A stretch of DNA of 55,451 nucleotides, taken from positions 1-55,451 of the forward strand of contig CALDLA010000133.1 of assembly GCA_937898415.1 (NCBI GenBank), in the 5' to 3' direction. A program made the position numbers and the translations under genes. Positions 48,869 through 55,451 of the stretch are shown in pieces. Source of the DNA: an uncultured Prevotellaceae bacterium (GTDB lineage: Bacteria > Bacteroidota > Bacteroidia > Bacteroidales > Bacteroidaceae). The notes under the pieces are model-generated. The model saw only the letters and a program-made list of their open reading frames with translations. It was not told where the DNA came from and did no database searches. The first letter of the stretch is position 1, and the number at the start of each line of letters is the position of its first letter.

Positions 48869-51004
48869 CTACTTAGAGGAGCCGCGCCATTTGTAGAGCC
48901 ATTTTATCTTGCTGCCGCAAGCGGTGAAGAAGATTTCATCCGTCTGTCCCTTACTGCCAGAGGGGACACGATACACAAAATCCCACGAGCTTGAATTTTT
49001 CGTACTGTATGAAGATGGACCACCGCTAGGGCCATCAAGATTTTCAACAACGAAATATCCCGAGCTATTATATACATTCCACCACATTTCGGCGGCAAGG
49101 TATGTATAATATGCTACTTGGTTTTTATAATCTTTGTCTATTGTGGCTTCAGTAGTCCTTTTTGCTGTGATGTGGACACGGAGTGTGTCGCCTGCTTTTA
49201 AAGTAGGGGGAAGAGCCTGTATCGTTGTGACAAAGCCCAGATCAAAAACTTTATCTACGTCCTTGTATGGCCCAATTCTACCTGTCACTTTTCCTACTTG
49301 GCTGAGTTCTGTCTCCGTTGCAGTATAATTCATGTATGTGCCATTTTTGCCCGTGGTGTTTTCATGTTTGATGACTTCTGTTCCAATAAGCACCCATCCA
49401 GGAACTTCGAGTCCTTCCAAGGCCTTTTTCAGTTTCTTTTTTAAATAGCCCTGCCCTATCAGCCAATTGTAAAAGCCCTTTATGTTGGGATAAAAATGAA
49501 TATACTCCGCCACGATTTTGGAGAGTTCTTTATTGATATAATCTGGGTCTTTGGTATTTGCAACTCCTATTGCATCTTTCGCTAGTGCTATTTCTCCATC
49601 AATAACCAGTTCCTTGCGGAATCTCTCCATCAGTTCATGTATGGTTGTAAGCCTCTGGTAGTAGTCGTCTTCTTTCTTGCCATTTTTGGTAAAGAAGTCT
49701 TTTATGTATTGGGCTTCCGTGGCCTGACCAATGTATAATAGCCCTTGCTCTTTCCACGTTTTAATCAGCTTAAGAACATCAGCCTTCTTCGCGTTGATTA
49801 CCTTATTTTCTTTATAGCGTTTCTTAAACATCTCCTCTATTTCTTCCGACGTCATGTTGAATTCAAATTTTGGCGTTCCTATTTTCGTTAGGATAGTATT
49901 CATATCCAAACCACCTTGATTGGACATATACTTTTCATATTCATTATAGTAATAAATCATATCTTGTCTTGCCCAGAACTTGTGGAAGACGTTTATTGCT
50001 GCTACTTCTACCTCAACAGCCATGACATACGCCTTGACATACGGATTCTGTGTGACAAAGTTCTTAATTCGTTCTTTTGCAAATCCCTTCCCGTATTCCA
50101 GCGCCATATCCATAGGGTTTTCGCCCCTGCCTAATCGTTTAGCCAAGTCATCAACGTTTTCTTGGGTCAGGTTCTCCTTGAGCGCAGCTTTCACTTTCTC
50201 GTCATTCGGATTCTCTTCTAACTTGCCGAATAAGTATGACAGGGCCTGTGTCTTAACATCATCTATCAGATAATCTTCAACTTCTGCGACAGCTTTGTCT
50301 GTAAGCTTGTTTGTGTCGTAGGCGTCAATCCATTCCTTGGTCTTATCTACATATTCATTGCCCTTGACTGCCTCGCGCATGGCCATGCCCAACAGGTCGT
50401 CCTCCCCGAATCCGGCATCATCGAAAGCACTCTTTAACTTGTCGCTAATCTTGTTGAAGTCTGACACACGCACATCGTTGTTCCAGTCATTGACGGCAAT
50501 GTAGTCTGCGAATTGATTATTCAGTTGACTCTTGTCCATCCCTGCCCAAGTCTCGCAGAAATGAATGGTCTTAAACCTGACAACACCCTCCTCCAGACCA
50601 GCAAGGTCAGGAACGATGTACTCAGGCCCTTCGTCGGTCATGATCACGCCCACCAGTTCGTCATACCTATCCTTGGAAATGTCCTTCGGAATCTTGAAAC
50701 TGACCGTCGCCAGGTCGTTCAGCGCCACATGGTCGCTGCCGTTTTGGGTCACGTTGACAGGTGTGCCGACGATGGTATATCCCTGCGACTTGAGTTTACT
50801 CACTTCCGCATCGGATAGCGGCTCAATCGTTACGCCAGTGGTACCATTGGGTAATTTCACGTTGTAGCTACCGCTGTTTCCCTTACCGTTGTTCGTACCA
50901 CCTTTTTCTCCTTCGTCATCCTTGTCGCTATCGCTACACGACACAAGAGCAAGGCTGAAGACAGCCATCATGGCAAACGCCAAATAGTTAATGTACTTTT
51001 TCAT
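48869..51004 (-). CDS. large lipoprotein of unknown function
   Basis: Encodes 711 aa from MKKYINYLAF, preceded by AAAGGA 8 nt upstream; the frame extends further but contains the promoter region. A lipoprotein signal ends LVSCSDSD (cysteine near residue 23), then a Lys/Gly/Asn-rich linker. The body is rich in charged helices (about 150-560); the last 100 residues look like a beta domain with WWNVYNSSGYFVVENLDG and SSWDFVYRVPSGS. No family was recognised. Base composition is clearly more AT-rich than neighbours and codon choice differs, which suggests transfer. It starts the accessory stretch containing the restriction system. Confidence 0.75.
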   Translation of the reverse strand: MKKYINYLAFAMMAVFSLALVSCSDSDKDDEGEKGGTNNGKGNSGSYNVKLPNGTTGVTIEPLSDAEVSKLKSQGYTIVGTPVNVTQNGSDHVALNDLATVSFKIPKDISKDRYDELVGVIMTDEGPEYIVPDLAGLEEGVVRFKTIHFCETWAGMDKSQLNNQFADYIAVNDWNNDVRVSDFNKISDKLKSAFDDAGFGEDDLLGMAMREAVKGNEYVDKTKEWIDAYDTNKLTDKAVAEVEDYLIDDVKTQALSYLFGKLEENPNDEKVKAALKENLTQENVDDLAKRLGRGENPMDMALEYGKGFAKERIKNFVTQNPYVKAYVMAVEVEVAAINVFHKFWARQDMIYYYNEYEKYMSNQGGLDMNTILTKIGTPKFEFNMTSEEIEEMFKKRYKENKVINAKKADVLKLIKTWKEQGLLYIGQATEAQYIKDFFTKNGKKEDDYYQRLTTIHELMERFRKELVIDGEIALAKDAIGVANTKDPDYINKELSKIVAEYIHFYPNIKGFYNWLIGQGYLKKKLKKALEGLEVPGWVLIGTEVIKHENTTGKNGTYMNYTATETELSQVGKVTGRIGPYKDVDKVFDLGFVTTIQALPPTLKAGDTLRVHITAKRTTEATIDKDYKNQVAYYTYLAAEMWWNVYNSSGYFVVENLDGPSGGPSSYSTKNSSSWDFVYRVPSGSKGQTDEIFFTACGSKIKWLYKWRGSSK

Positions 51005-51047
51005 TGTTTTATTCCTTTTCATCATTAAAGTATTAGGTTTTTCGCCA

Positions 51048-51055
51048 CAAATATA
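51048..51055 (-). promoter_or_regulatory. -7 box TATATTTG of the large lipoprotein gene
   Basis: TATATTTG on the minus strand, 43 nt before the ATG at 51004, immediately behind the 11-bp inverted repeat at 51064-51107. Confidence 0.5.
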
Positions 51056-51063
51056 CAAAATAA

Positions 51064-51107
51064 TCCGTTAACAACCGTTGCCTCCCCCCTTAAAGTTTGT
51101 TAACGGA
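51064..51107 (-). terminator. 11-bp inverted repeat, terminator- or attenuator-like
   Basis: TCCGTTAACAA (51064-51074) and TTGTTAACGGA (51097-51107) pair perfectly across a 22-nt spacer and each contain GTTAAC. On the minus strand it is followed by TTATTTTG. It overlaps the end of the 29-codon ORF and lies just before the lipoprotein promoter box, so it may terminate or attenuate transcription, or bind a dimeric regulator. Confidence 0.5.
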
Positions 51108-51157
51108 CGATATTGTTTCACGAATAGTAAAGTCGCTAAGATAAGTAGTTGTTTCAT
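51068..51157 (-). CDS. possible 29-aa leader ORF or gene remnant
   Basis: Begins ATG with MKQLLILATLLFV, which looks like the start of a signal peptide, and ends after a glycine-rich tail. It has a perfect promoter (TTTG-N20-TACCTTTG, 51222-51191) and its end lies in the 11-bp inverted repeat. It may be a leader peptide, a small membrane protein or the remains of a deleted lipoprotein gene. No homology could be tested. Confidence 0.3.
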   Translation of the reverse strand: MKQLLILATLLFVKQYRPLTNFKGGGNGC

Positions 51158-51190
51158 TTTGTTTTGATGTAGTAGTTAGTTTCCGGGCGG

Positions 51191-51222
51191 CAAAGGTAGC
51201 AATTATTTTTGAAAAGGCCAAA
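51191..51222 (-). promoter_or_regulatory. TTTG-N20-TACCTTTG promoter upstream of the leader ORF
   Basis: TTTG at 51222-51219, 20-bp spacer and TACCTTTG at 51198-51191, pointing towards the 29-codon ORF and the large lipoprotein. One of the few full-consensus promoters in the window. Confidence 0.65.
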
Positions 51223-51282
51223 GGAGGAAGATATCTTTGTTACTTTTTCCCATAAATTGCGAGGAATGTGCGGAAAGTTTCG

Positions 51283-51290
51283 TAACTTTG
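51283..51290 (+). promoter_or_regulatory. -7 box TAACTTTG of the DUF2442 gene
   Basis: TAACTTTG, 28 nt before the ATG at 51319; an AAGGAT sequence precedes the start. Confidence 0.6.
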
Positions 51291-51318
51291 CACGCGGTTA
51301 TGTTACTTCTCTAAGGAT

Positions 51319-51558
51319 ATGTGTAAGTTCAAGGACACGACATTAGGAATCAAGAAGCTCGACTTCAACGTGAAGCGCGGCGCGATGGCGGCCTACCTGA
51401 CGGACGGTCGCGAGATTATCGTCCCCGTCTCGATGTTCCCCGACATCAAGCACCTGACGAAGAAACAGCGCGAGGAATGGATGATTATGGACGACCAGTA
51501 CTTCTCGTTCGAGGCACTCAGCCGCATCTATTCCGTCAAGGATTTGCTGAGACTCTAA
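51319..51558 (+). CDS. DUF2442 family small protein
   Basis: Encodes 79 aa. The family pattern is visible: a strand with YLTDGREIIVPVSMFP followed by LTKKQREEW and a closing FSFEALSRIYSVKDLL. DUF2442 proteins are often next to DUF4160 in toxin-antitoxin-like pairs or stand alone near mobile genes; here there is no DUF4160 partner. It has its own promoter and a hairpin behind it, and lies 210 bp upstream of the methyltransferase gene. A regulatory role for the restriction system is possible but untested. Confidence 0.8.
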   Translation: MCKFKDTTLGIKKLDFNVKRGAMAAYLTDGREIIVPVSMFPDIKHLTKKQREEWMIMDDQYFSFEALSRIYSVKDLLRL

Positions 51559-51656
51559 TCACAGAATAACGGCGAGAGAGACGACGATGCACCACCGAGA
51601 CGGACATATCGTAAACTATGTTCTTGGACGAGCCAAGCGGCAGAGCCGAGCGAAAG

Positions 51657-51697
51657 GCGGGAGAAAGGAGCAAATTGCAGCACTTTCGCCCGCTTTT
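51657..51697 (+). terminator. candidate terminator after DUF2442
   Basis: GCGGGAGAAAG (51657-51667) pairs with CTTTCGCCCGC (51683-51693) with one mismatch, followed by TTTTG. It separates the DUF2442 gene from the methyltransferase promoter. Confidence 0.5.
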
Positions 51698-51741
51698 GTT
51701 AATTTAACGGGGAAAAGGGACAATAAATCAAAGAAAAAGCG

Positions 51742-51749
51742 TATCTTTG
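51742..51749 (+). promoter_or_regulatory. -7 box TATCTTTG of the restriction-modification operon
   Basis: TATCTTTG, 19 nt before the ATG at 51769. No clear -33 element. Confidence 0.6.
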
Positions 51750-51768
51750 CCGTCGAAAAGTGACAATC

Positions 51769-53100
51769 ATGGCAAAGAAGATTATAAATGATGACCTAAA
51801 GCTGCAAGCCTTTCCCGAAGAAGTATCCGAGGACGGCATCAGGATTTACGGCGAAACTTCATACGAGAATCAGATGGCGGTGCTGAGCCACTATCTGCAC
51901 AATAACCGCGAAGAAGTGGACGACGAACGCAAGGAAGAAATCATCCTTGCTATCCGTGAGTTCCTTTCACGCAAGCAGTTCAGACAGCGCAAAGATGAGG
52001 ACGATTTAAGCGACGAGCAGATTTGGATGGCCGCAGAGTCGCCGCTGCAATATAATCTTTTCGACGATTTCTTCAAGGTTCCGTTCCCCGCTCCCGAAGA
52101 CCCCAAGTTTACGTTCATCGACTTGTTCGCTGGCATCGGCGGCTTCCGCATCGCGTTCCAGAACCTCGGCGGCAAGTGCGTTTATTCCTCAGAGTTCGAC
52201 GCAAAAGCGCAGGAATCCTATCTCGCTAACTACGGTGAAATGCCTTTCGGCGACATCACCAAGGAAAGCACGAAGAGTTATATCCCCAAGGAGTTCGACG
52301 TTCTCTGTGGCGGCTTCCCCTGTCAGGCTTTCTCGCTTGCTGGTCGCCGCCTCGGCTTTAACGACGAAACACGCGGTACGCTCTTCTTTGAAATCGAGGC
52401 CATTCTTCGTAAGCACCAGCCTAAAGCTTTCTTTCTTGAGAACGTGAAAGGCCTCGCCATTCACGACAAAGGCCGCACGTTGAAGACAATCCTTGAGCAC
52501 TTGGACGATGCAGGCTACGACGTGGTGCCGCCGCAGATTCTCAACGCGATGGACTACGGCGTGCCGCAGCACCGTGAGCGCATCTACATCATCGGCTTCC
52601 GCAAAGACCTTGGCATAAACATTGCCGACTTCCACTATCCCGAACCCACAACGCCTGGCGACCTTCGCCCGAAGTTCCGCGACGTGATGGAAGAGCACGA
52701 GGTTAGCGTTAAATACTATCTCTCGACCGCTTACGTCGAAACGCTTATCCGCCACAAGGCCAGACACGAAGCAGCCGGTCATGGTTTCGGCTACAAGATA
52801 ATCGACCTCGACGGCGTGGCCAACGCCATCGTTGTCGGAGGCATGGGGCGCGAGTGCAATCTGCTTATCGACAAGCGCCTGACCAACTTCACGCCCATCA
52901 CTCGCATCAAGGGTGAGGTCAACCGCGAGGGCATCCGCAAAATGACTCCCCGTGAGTGGGCACGACTGCAAGGCTTCCCCGACACGTTCAAAATCGTTGT
53001 CGCCGACGCTTCCGCTTATAAGCAATTCGGCAACTCCGTGGCCATTCCAGCCATTCAAGCCACCGCCGAGAAAGAATTACAAATGTTAGGACTAATCTAA
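51769..53100 (+). CDS. C5-cytosine DNA methyltransferase of an HpaII-type system
   Basis: Encodes 443 aa from the ATG; a GTG three codons upstream is in frame but less likely. An N-terminal extension (1-112) precedes the catalytic domain: motif I FIDLFAGIGG, motif IV GGFPCQAFSLAG (C185), motif VI FFLENVKG (224-226), motif VIII PQHRERIYIIGF, a target-recognition region (about 300-390), then PREWARLQGFPD and QFGNSVAIPA. It methylates cytosine in DNA; the adjacent HpaII-like nuclease predicts CCGG as the site. A 9-nt gap separates the nuclease gene. Confidence 0.92.
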   Translation: MAKKIINDDLKLQAFPEEVSEDGIRIYGETSYENQMAVLSHYLHNNREEVDDERKEEIILAIREFLSRKQFRQRKDEDDLSDEQIWMAAESPLQYNLFDDFFKVPFPAPEDPKFTFIDLFAGIGGFRIAFQNLGGKCVYSSEFDAKAQESYLANYGEMPFGDITKESTKSYIPKEFDVLCGGFPCQAFSLAGRRLGFNDETRGTLFFEIEAILRKHQPKAFFLENVKGLAIHDKGRTLKTILEHLDDAGYDVVPPQILNAMDYGVPQHRERIYIIGFRKDLGINIADFHYPEPTTPGDLRPKFRDVMEEHEVSVKYYLSTAYVETLIRHKARHEAAGHGFGYKIIDLDGVANAIVVGGMGRECNLLIDKRLTNFTPITRIKGEVNREGIRKMTPREWARLQGFPDTFKIVVADASAYKQFGNSVAIPAIQATAEKELQMLGLI

Positions 53101-53109
53101 GCAAACAAT

Positions 53110-54192
53110 ATGGCACTATCTGGAAACAAAGGAGAATGGAGCGAGATATATACGCTCTTCCGCTTGCTCGGCGAGGGTAAAGTCCACGCTGGCGATGCTA
53201 ATCTGAACAAGCTCGATTTGTATTATCCCATACTCAACATCATCCGCGAGGAAAGCAAGCGTTATGAATACAAACCCGACACGAAAAAGAACATCGTCAT
53301 AATCGACGAGGACGGGAACGAGTACGCTCGCATTTCGATGGACAAGTTCATGGAGGAGTCGGCGAAGCTATTAGGCAGCATAAAGGCTGGAAACGACCGA
53401 GCATTTCCCATTCCAGAAGCGGAGTGCTTTATGTCGAAGATTGGATGCACAAAGCTGAAAGCTCCATCGGATGACAAGGCCGATATTCACATCGTCATTC
53501 ACGACCTCCGCACTAATATGACTCCTCTGCTTGGCTTTAGCATCAAATCACAGTTGGGTGGAGATTCAACCTTGCTTAATGCCACGAAAGCAACGAATAT
53601 CACATATCGTGTTGATGGCGGTGGCATGAGCGACGAGGAGATAGAAGAAATAAATGGCATCGCAAAGCACCTACCAAGGATGAAAGCACTCATTGAACGA
53701 GGCTACCGCTTGGAATATGAGGACATAGAACATCCAACATTCAAGAACAACTTGCTTTTCCTTGACAGCTGCATGCCCGAATTTATTGCCAAATGCCTTA
53801 TCTGTGATAGTATGCCCAATGCCACATCATCAATTAAAGACGCCGTGGAGATAGTTGCTGCCGAAAACCCTTTGGGCTTTACAGGCAAGGACGTTGTTGC
53901 TTTCTATGAGCATAAGATGAAAGTCCTTTTGGTTGATTCCGCTCTCGGAATGACCGCTGCAAAGGAGTGGAAAGGCCGCTACGATGCCAACGGCGGGTAT
54001 TTGGTTGTCAAGCGGGACGGCGACATCGTTTGCTACCACTTCTACAACCGCAACGACGTAGAAGACTATCTCTACAACAATACGCGCTTTGAAAGGGCAA
54101 GCCGCACAAGGCATAAATACGGCTCACTTTATCGTGGTGAGGATGGAAAGGTTTACATCAAGCTTAATTTGCAGATACGATTCACCAATTAA
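53110..54192 (+). CDS. HpaII family type II restriction endonuclease
   Basis: Encodes 360 aa, close to the length of HpaII. The central block KADIHIVIHDLRTNMTPLLG then FSIKSQLGG and STLLNATKATNITY matches the HpaII family as remembered; D and the FSIK lysine would form a PD-(D/E)xK-type metal site. The family cuts C^CGG, so this enzyme probably does too (inference from family). It lies downstream of its methyltransferase in one operon, which lets protection come first. Only one CCGG was found by eye across both genes, while the DNA just behind it has many. Confidence 0.85.
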   Translation: MALSGNKGEWSEIYTLFRLLGEGKVHAGDANLNKLDLYYPILNIIREESKRYEYKPDTKKNIVIIDEDGNEYARISMDKFMEESAKLLGSIKAGNDRAFPIPEAECFMSKIGCTKLKAPSDDKADIHIVIHDLRTNMTPLLGFSIKSQLGGDSTLLNATKATNITYRVDGGGMSDEEIEEINGIAKHLPRMKALIERGYRLEYEDIEHPTFKNNLLFLDSCMPEFIAKCLICDSMPNATSSIKDAVEIVAAENPLGFTGKDVVAFYEHKMKVLLVDSALGMTAAKEWKGRYDANGGYLVVKRDGDIVCYHFYNRNDVEDYLYNNTRFERASRTRHKYGSLYRGEDGKVYIKLNLQIRFTN

Positions 54193-54226
54193 CGTGAGAG
54201 TGATATGAGCATGTCAAACCATAAAG

Positions 54227-54448
54227 ATGGCGGGCGGCCTCCGCCGGAATAGCTTCCGGGAGCCCCGGAAGACAGAAATGACCCTCCGGGCAGACTTCCG
54301 GGAGCCCCGGAAGACAGAAATGACCCTCCGGGCAGACTTTCGGGAGCCCCGAAAAGCAGAAATGACCCTCCGGGCAGACTTTCGGGAGCCCCGAAAGGCA
54401 GAAATGACCCTCCGGGCAGACTTTCGGGAGCCCCGGAAGAAAAAGTGA
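54227..54448 (+). CDS. possible basic repeat peptide of 14-residue units
   Basis: Encodes 73 aa made of FREPRKTEMTLRAD units. Base changes between units in this frame are mostly silent (TTC/TTT, CGG/CGA, AAG/AAA; one Thr/Ala change), which favours this frame being translated. It has no clear Shine-Dalgarno or promoter box and ends before the DUF6261-like gene. All of it is repeat-derived and the opposite strand is open too, so coding status is uncertain. Confidence 0.35.
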   Translation: MAGGLRRNSFREPRKTEMTLRADFREPRKTEMTLRADFREPRKAEMTLRADFREPRKAEMTLRADFREPRKKK

Positions 54449-54450
54449 CC
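54251..54450 (+). repeat. 42-bp tandem array of CCGG-rich hairpins, 4.8 copies
   Basis: Units start at 54251 (41 bp), 54292, 54334, 54376 and 54418 (partial). Each has a 7-bp hairpin with loop GAGCC: CTTCCGG/CCGGAAG in units 1 and 2, CTTTCGG/CCGAAAG in unit 4 (unit 3 has a mismatch at the base of the stem), and CTTTCGG/CCGGAAG with one T-G pair in unit 5. ACCCTCCGGGCAG follows in the four full units. Ten CCGG sites lie in 54241-54450. Confidence 0.92.
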
Positions 54451-54485
54451 ATCAATATCTATATTAAACCTAAAAACAAAAGAGT

Positions 54486-55391
54486 ATGATTAATCTAAAT
54501 GCGAAACAGATTGGGTCTCTCGACTACACCCGCTTTGACAACGCCACGCTGTTGTCGGCGGTCGGCCAGTTGAGCCAGCACGTGCAGGACAGCGCGGTGG
54601 CCCAGCAGAAGTTAGGTACGATTGCCGACTCATTCGTCAGCGCAGCCGATGCCTACGACGTGGCCTACAACCCGTCGCAGAAGGACCTGATGAGCGACGT
54701 GCTCTACAACATGGACAAGGTGCGTGACAAGTCGCAGACGGCCTATCACGAGAACATTCTGGCCGCCCAGCGCTCGCCCAACGAGCAGAAGGCCATGGTG
54801 GCCCGACAGATGGTGCAGTACTACAAGGACTACAAGCTGGACACCGGCGATGAGTATATGAAGCAGACGACGAACATCCAGCAGATGATTCAGGCCATCG
54901 AGGCCAACGCCACCGTCATGGCCGCCCTGCCGTCGATGGGACTGGACGACTACCTGACGGACCTGAAGCAGAAGAACGAGGCCTTCGCCGCCAAGATGGC
55001 GGAGCGCACGGCGGGCACCGTGGGCCGCGAGAAGGGCGTCGTGGCAGCCGCCCGCACGGCGGTGGAGAAGGCCCTGCGCAACCTGATTCGCGCCACCAAC
55101 GTGGTGAGCATCTATGAGGGCGACGGCGGCCTGGACCAGTTCATCGACATCATGAACGCCGAGGTGGAGCACTACCGCCAGATCCTGGCCCGCAAGGGCT
55201 ACGGCTCGGGCGGCGGCAACAGCGACGGCGGCGACACGCCCTCTGGTGGCGGCGACGATGGCGGTGACACGCCCGACCCGACTCCCGACCCGACTCCCGA
55301 TCCGACACCGGACCCGACTCCCGATCCGACTCCCGACCCGACTCCCGACCCAAGCGGCGACGACGATGACCTTCCCAACCCAGGGGGATGA
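54486..55391 (+). CDS. DUF6261-like alpha-helical protein with PTPD-repeat tail
   Basis: Encodes 301 aa. The opening (GSLDYTRFDNATLLSAVGQL) and the long helical body to residue 240 resemble the Bacteroidales DUF6261 group; this is recognition by pattern only. There is no signal peptide. The C-terminal 60 residues are low-complexity: Gly/Asp-rich stretches, then about seven PTPD units and a DDDDLPNPGG end. Its ATG overlaps the stop of the amber-interrupted frame upstream. No promoter box was seen close by, so it may depend on the restriction operon or the repeat region. Confidence 0.65.
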   Translation: MINLNAKQIGSLDYTRFDNATLLSAVGQLSQHVQDSAVAQQKLGTIADSFVSAADAYDVAYNPSQKDLMSDVLYNMDKVRDKSQTAYHENILAAQRSPNEQKAMVARQMVQYYKDYKLDTGDEYMKQTTNIQQMIQAIEANATVMAALPSMGLDDYLTDLKQKNEAFAAKMAERTAGTVGREKGVVAAARTAVEKALRNLIRATNVVSIYEGDGGLDQFIDIMNAEVEHYRQILARKGYGSGGGNSDGGDTPSGGGDDGGDTPDPTPDPTPDPTPDPTPDPTPDPTPDPSGDDDDLPNPGG

Positions 55392-55398
55392 TGATTCA

Positions 55399-55451
55399 GG
55401 AGTTAAGGAGTTAAGGAGTTAAGGAGTTAAGGAGTTAAGGAGTTAAGGAGT
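55399..55451 (+). repeat. GGAGTTAA 8-bp tandem repeat, at least 6.6 copies
   Basis: Six full and one partial perfect copies, running off the window edge. It begins 7 bp after the stop codon of the DUF6261-like gene. Each unit contains a TTAA and, read in one frame, a TAA stop. Confidence 0.95.

Larger units (their letters stand above)
54205..54489 (+). pseudogene. alternative frame with one in-frame amber stop
   Basis: From ATG 54205 the frame reads 15 codons, meets TAG at 54250, then stays open through the whole repeat (LPGAPEDRNDPPGR units) to a distinctive end VTINIYIKPKNKRV and a TGA that overlaps the ATG of the next gene (ATGA). Without the single TAG it would be a coupled gene. It may be a decayed gene. 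A competing frame through the same repeat starts at 54227. Confidence 0.3.

Noticed and set aside
54251..54450. 42-bp array as a CRISPR array
   Set aside because: Units are contiguous repeats without unique spacers, and no cas genes are present.
54189..54455. Minus-strand ORF through the 42-bp array (SLPGGSF units)
   Set aside because: Open only because the unit is a multiple of three; unit-to-unit changes alter amino acids in this frame, unlike in the 54227 frame, and no promoter or start signal is seen.

Overview
The window looks like chromosomal DNA of a gut or rumen Prevotella-type member of the Bacteroidales. Three things point there: (i) most transcription units start at a TAnnTTTG box, the Bacteroidetes -7 element, sometimes with a TTG or TTTG about 19-20 bp upstream; (ii) family content is typical of the order (DUF2851, DUF3737, WbqC, a DUF6261-like protein, the dapB-lepB-wbqC cluster, secreted glycan-degrading enzymes); (iii) several secreted proteins end in the short Prevotella-like tail of the form DLxGRR...GxYIxxGKKV. 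No rRNA, tRNA, CRISPR array or insertion sequence was recognised.

Layout. 1-1212: a small nuclease-like gene, a candidate small RNA on the minus strand, and a 14-bp repeat. 1213-8094: a large secreted repeat protein, a PAP2 phosphatase, argE, and an esterase-GH53 galactanase fusion. 8078-12917 (minus): a SpoIIE-type phosphatase with TPRs, YitT, DUF3737 and a PatB lyase. 13031-14664 (plus): an RsbW-like kinase, an RsbV-like STAS protein and a cytosolic histidine kinase; with the divergent phosphatase these form a partner-switching module. 14690-17309: miaB and a metallophosphoesterase. 17399-27842: a cell-surface glycolipid or polymer locus (two LtaS-like enzymes, an MsbA-like exporter, an LpxL-like acyltransferase, a WaaP-like kinase, a glycosyltransferase, a GT10 fucosyltransferase and a convergent CDP-glycerol transferase). 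27955-30916 (minus): pyrE, an SRPBCC protein, argH and a four-cysteine lipoprotein. 31010-33175 (minus): RNase R. 33285-39680 (plus): GH2, a CE2-like esterase, an EEP phosphatase and a secreted alpha/beta hydrolase. 39655-43505 (minus): a tRNA-dihydrouridine synthase, dprA, a thioesterase and DUF2851. 43638-48736 (plus): GH43, dapB, lepB, an apparently inactive lepB paralogue and wbqC. 48740-55451: an accessory region with a large AT-richer lipoprotein, a possible leader ORF, DUF2442, an HpaII-type restriction-modification system (predicted CCGG), a 42-bp tandem array full of CCGG sites, and a DUF6261-like gene whose 3' flank runs into an 8-bp repeat at the window edge.

Two themes stand out. 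First, short tandem repeats (7-, 8- and 14-mers) are scattered between genes and also inside reading frames of conserved enzymes (PatB, RNase R, a glycosyltransferase, an LtaS-like protein), where they encode in-frame low-complexity linkers; one peptide, HPSPITLHPSP, occurs in two unrelated enzymes. Second, the CCGG-rich hairpin array sits beside a restriction system predicted to cut CCGG, while the restriction genes themselves hold only one CCGG. Base changes between array units preserve the hairpins, but they are also mostly synonymous in one reading frame, so RNA/DNA structure and coding remain competing explanations.
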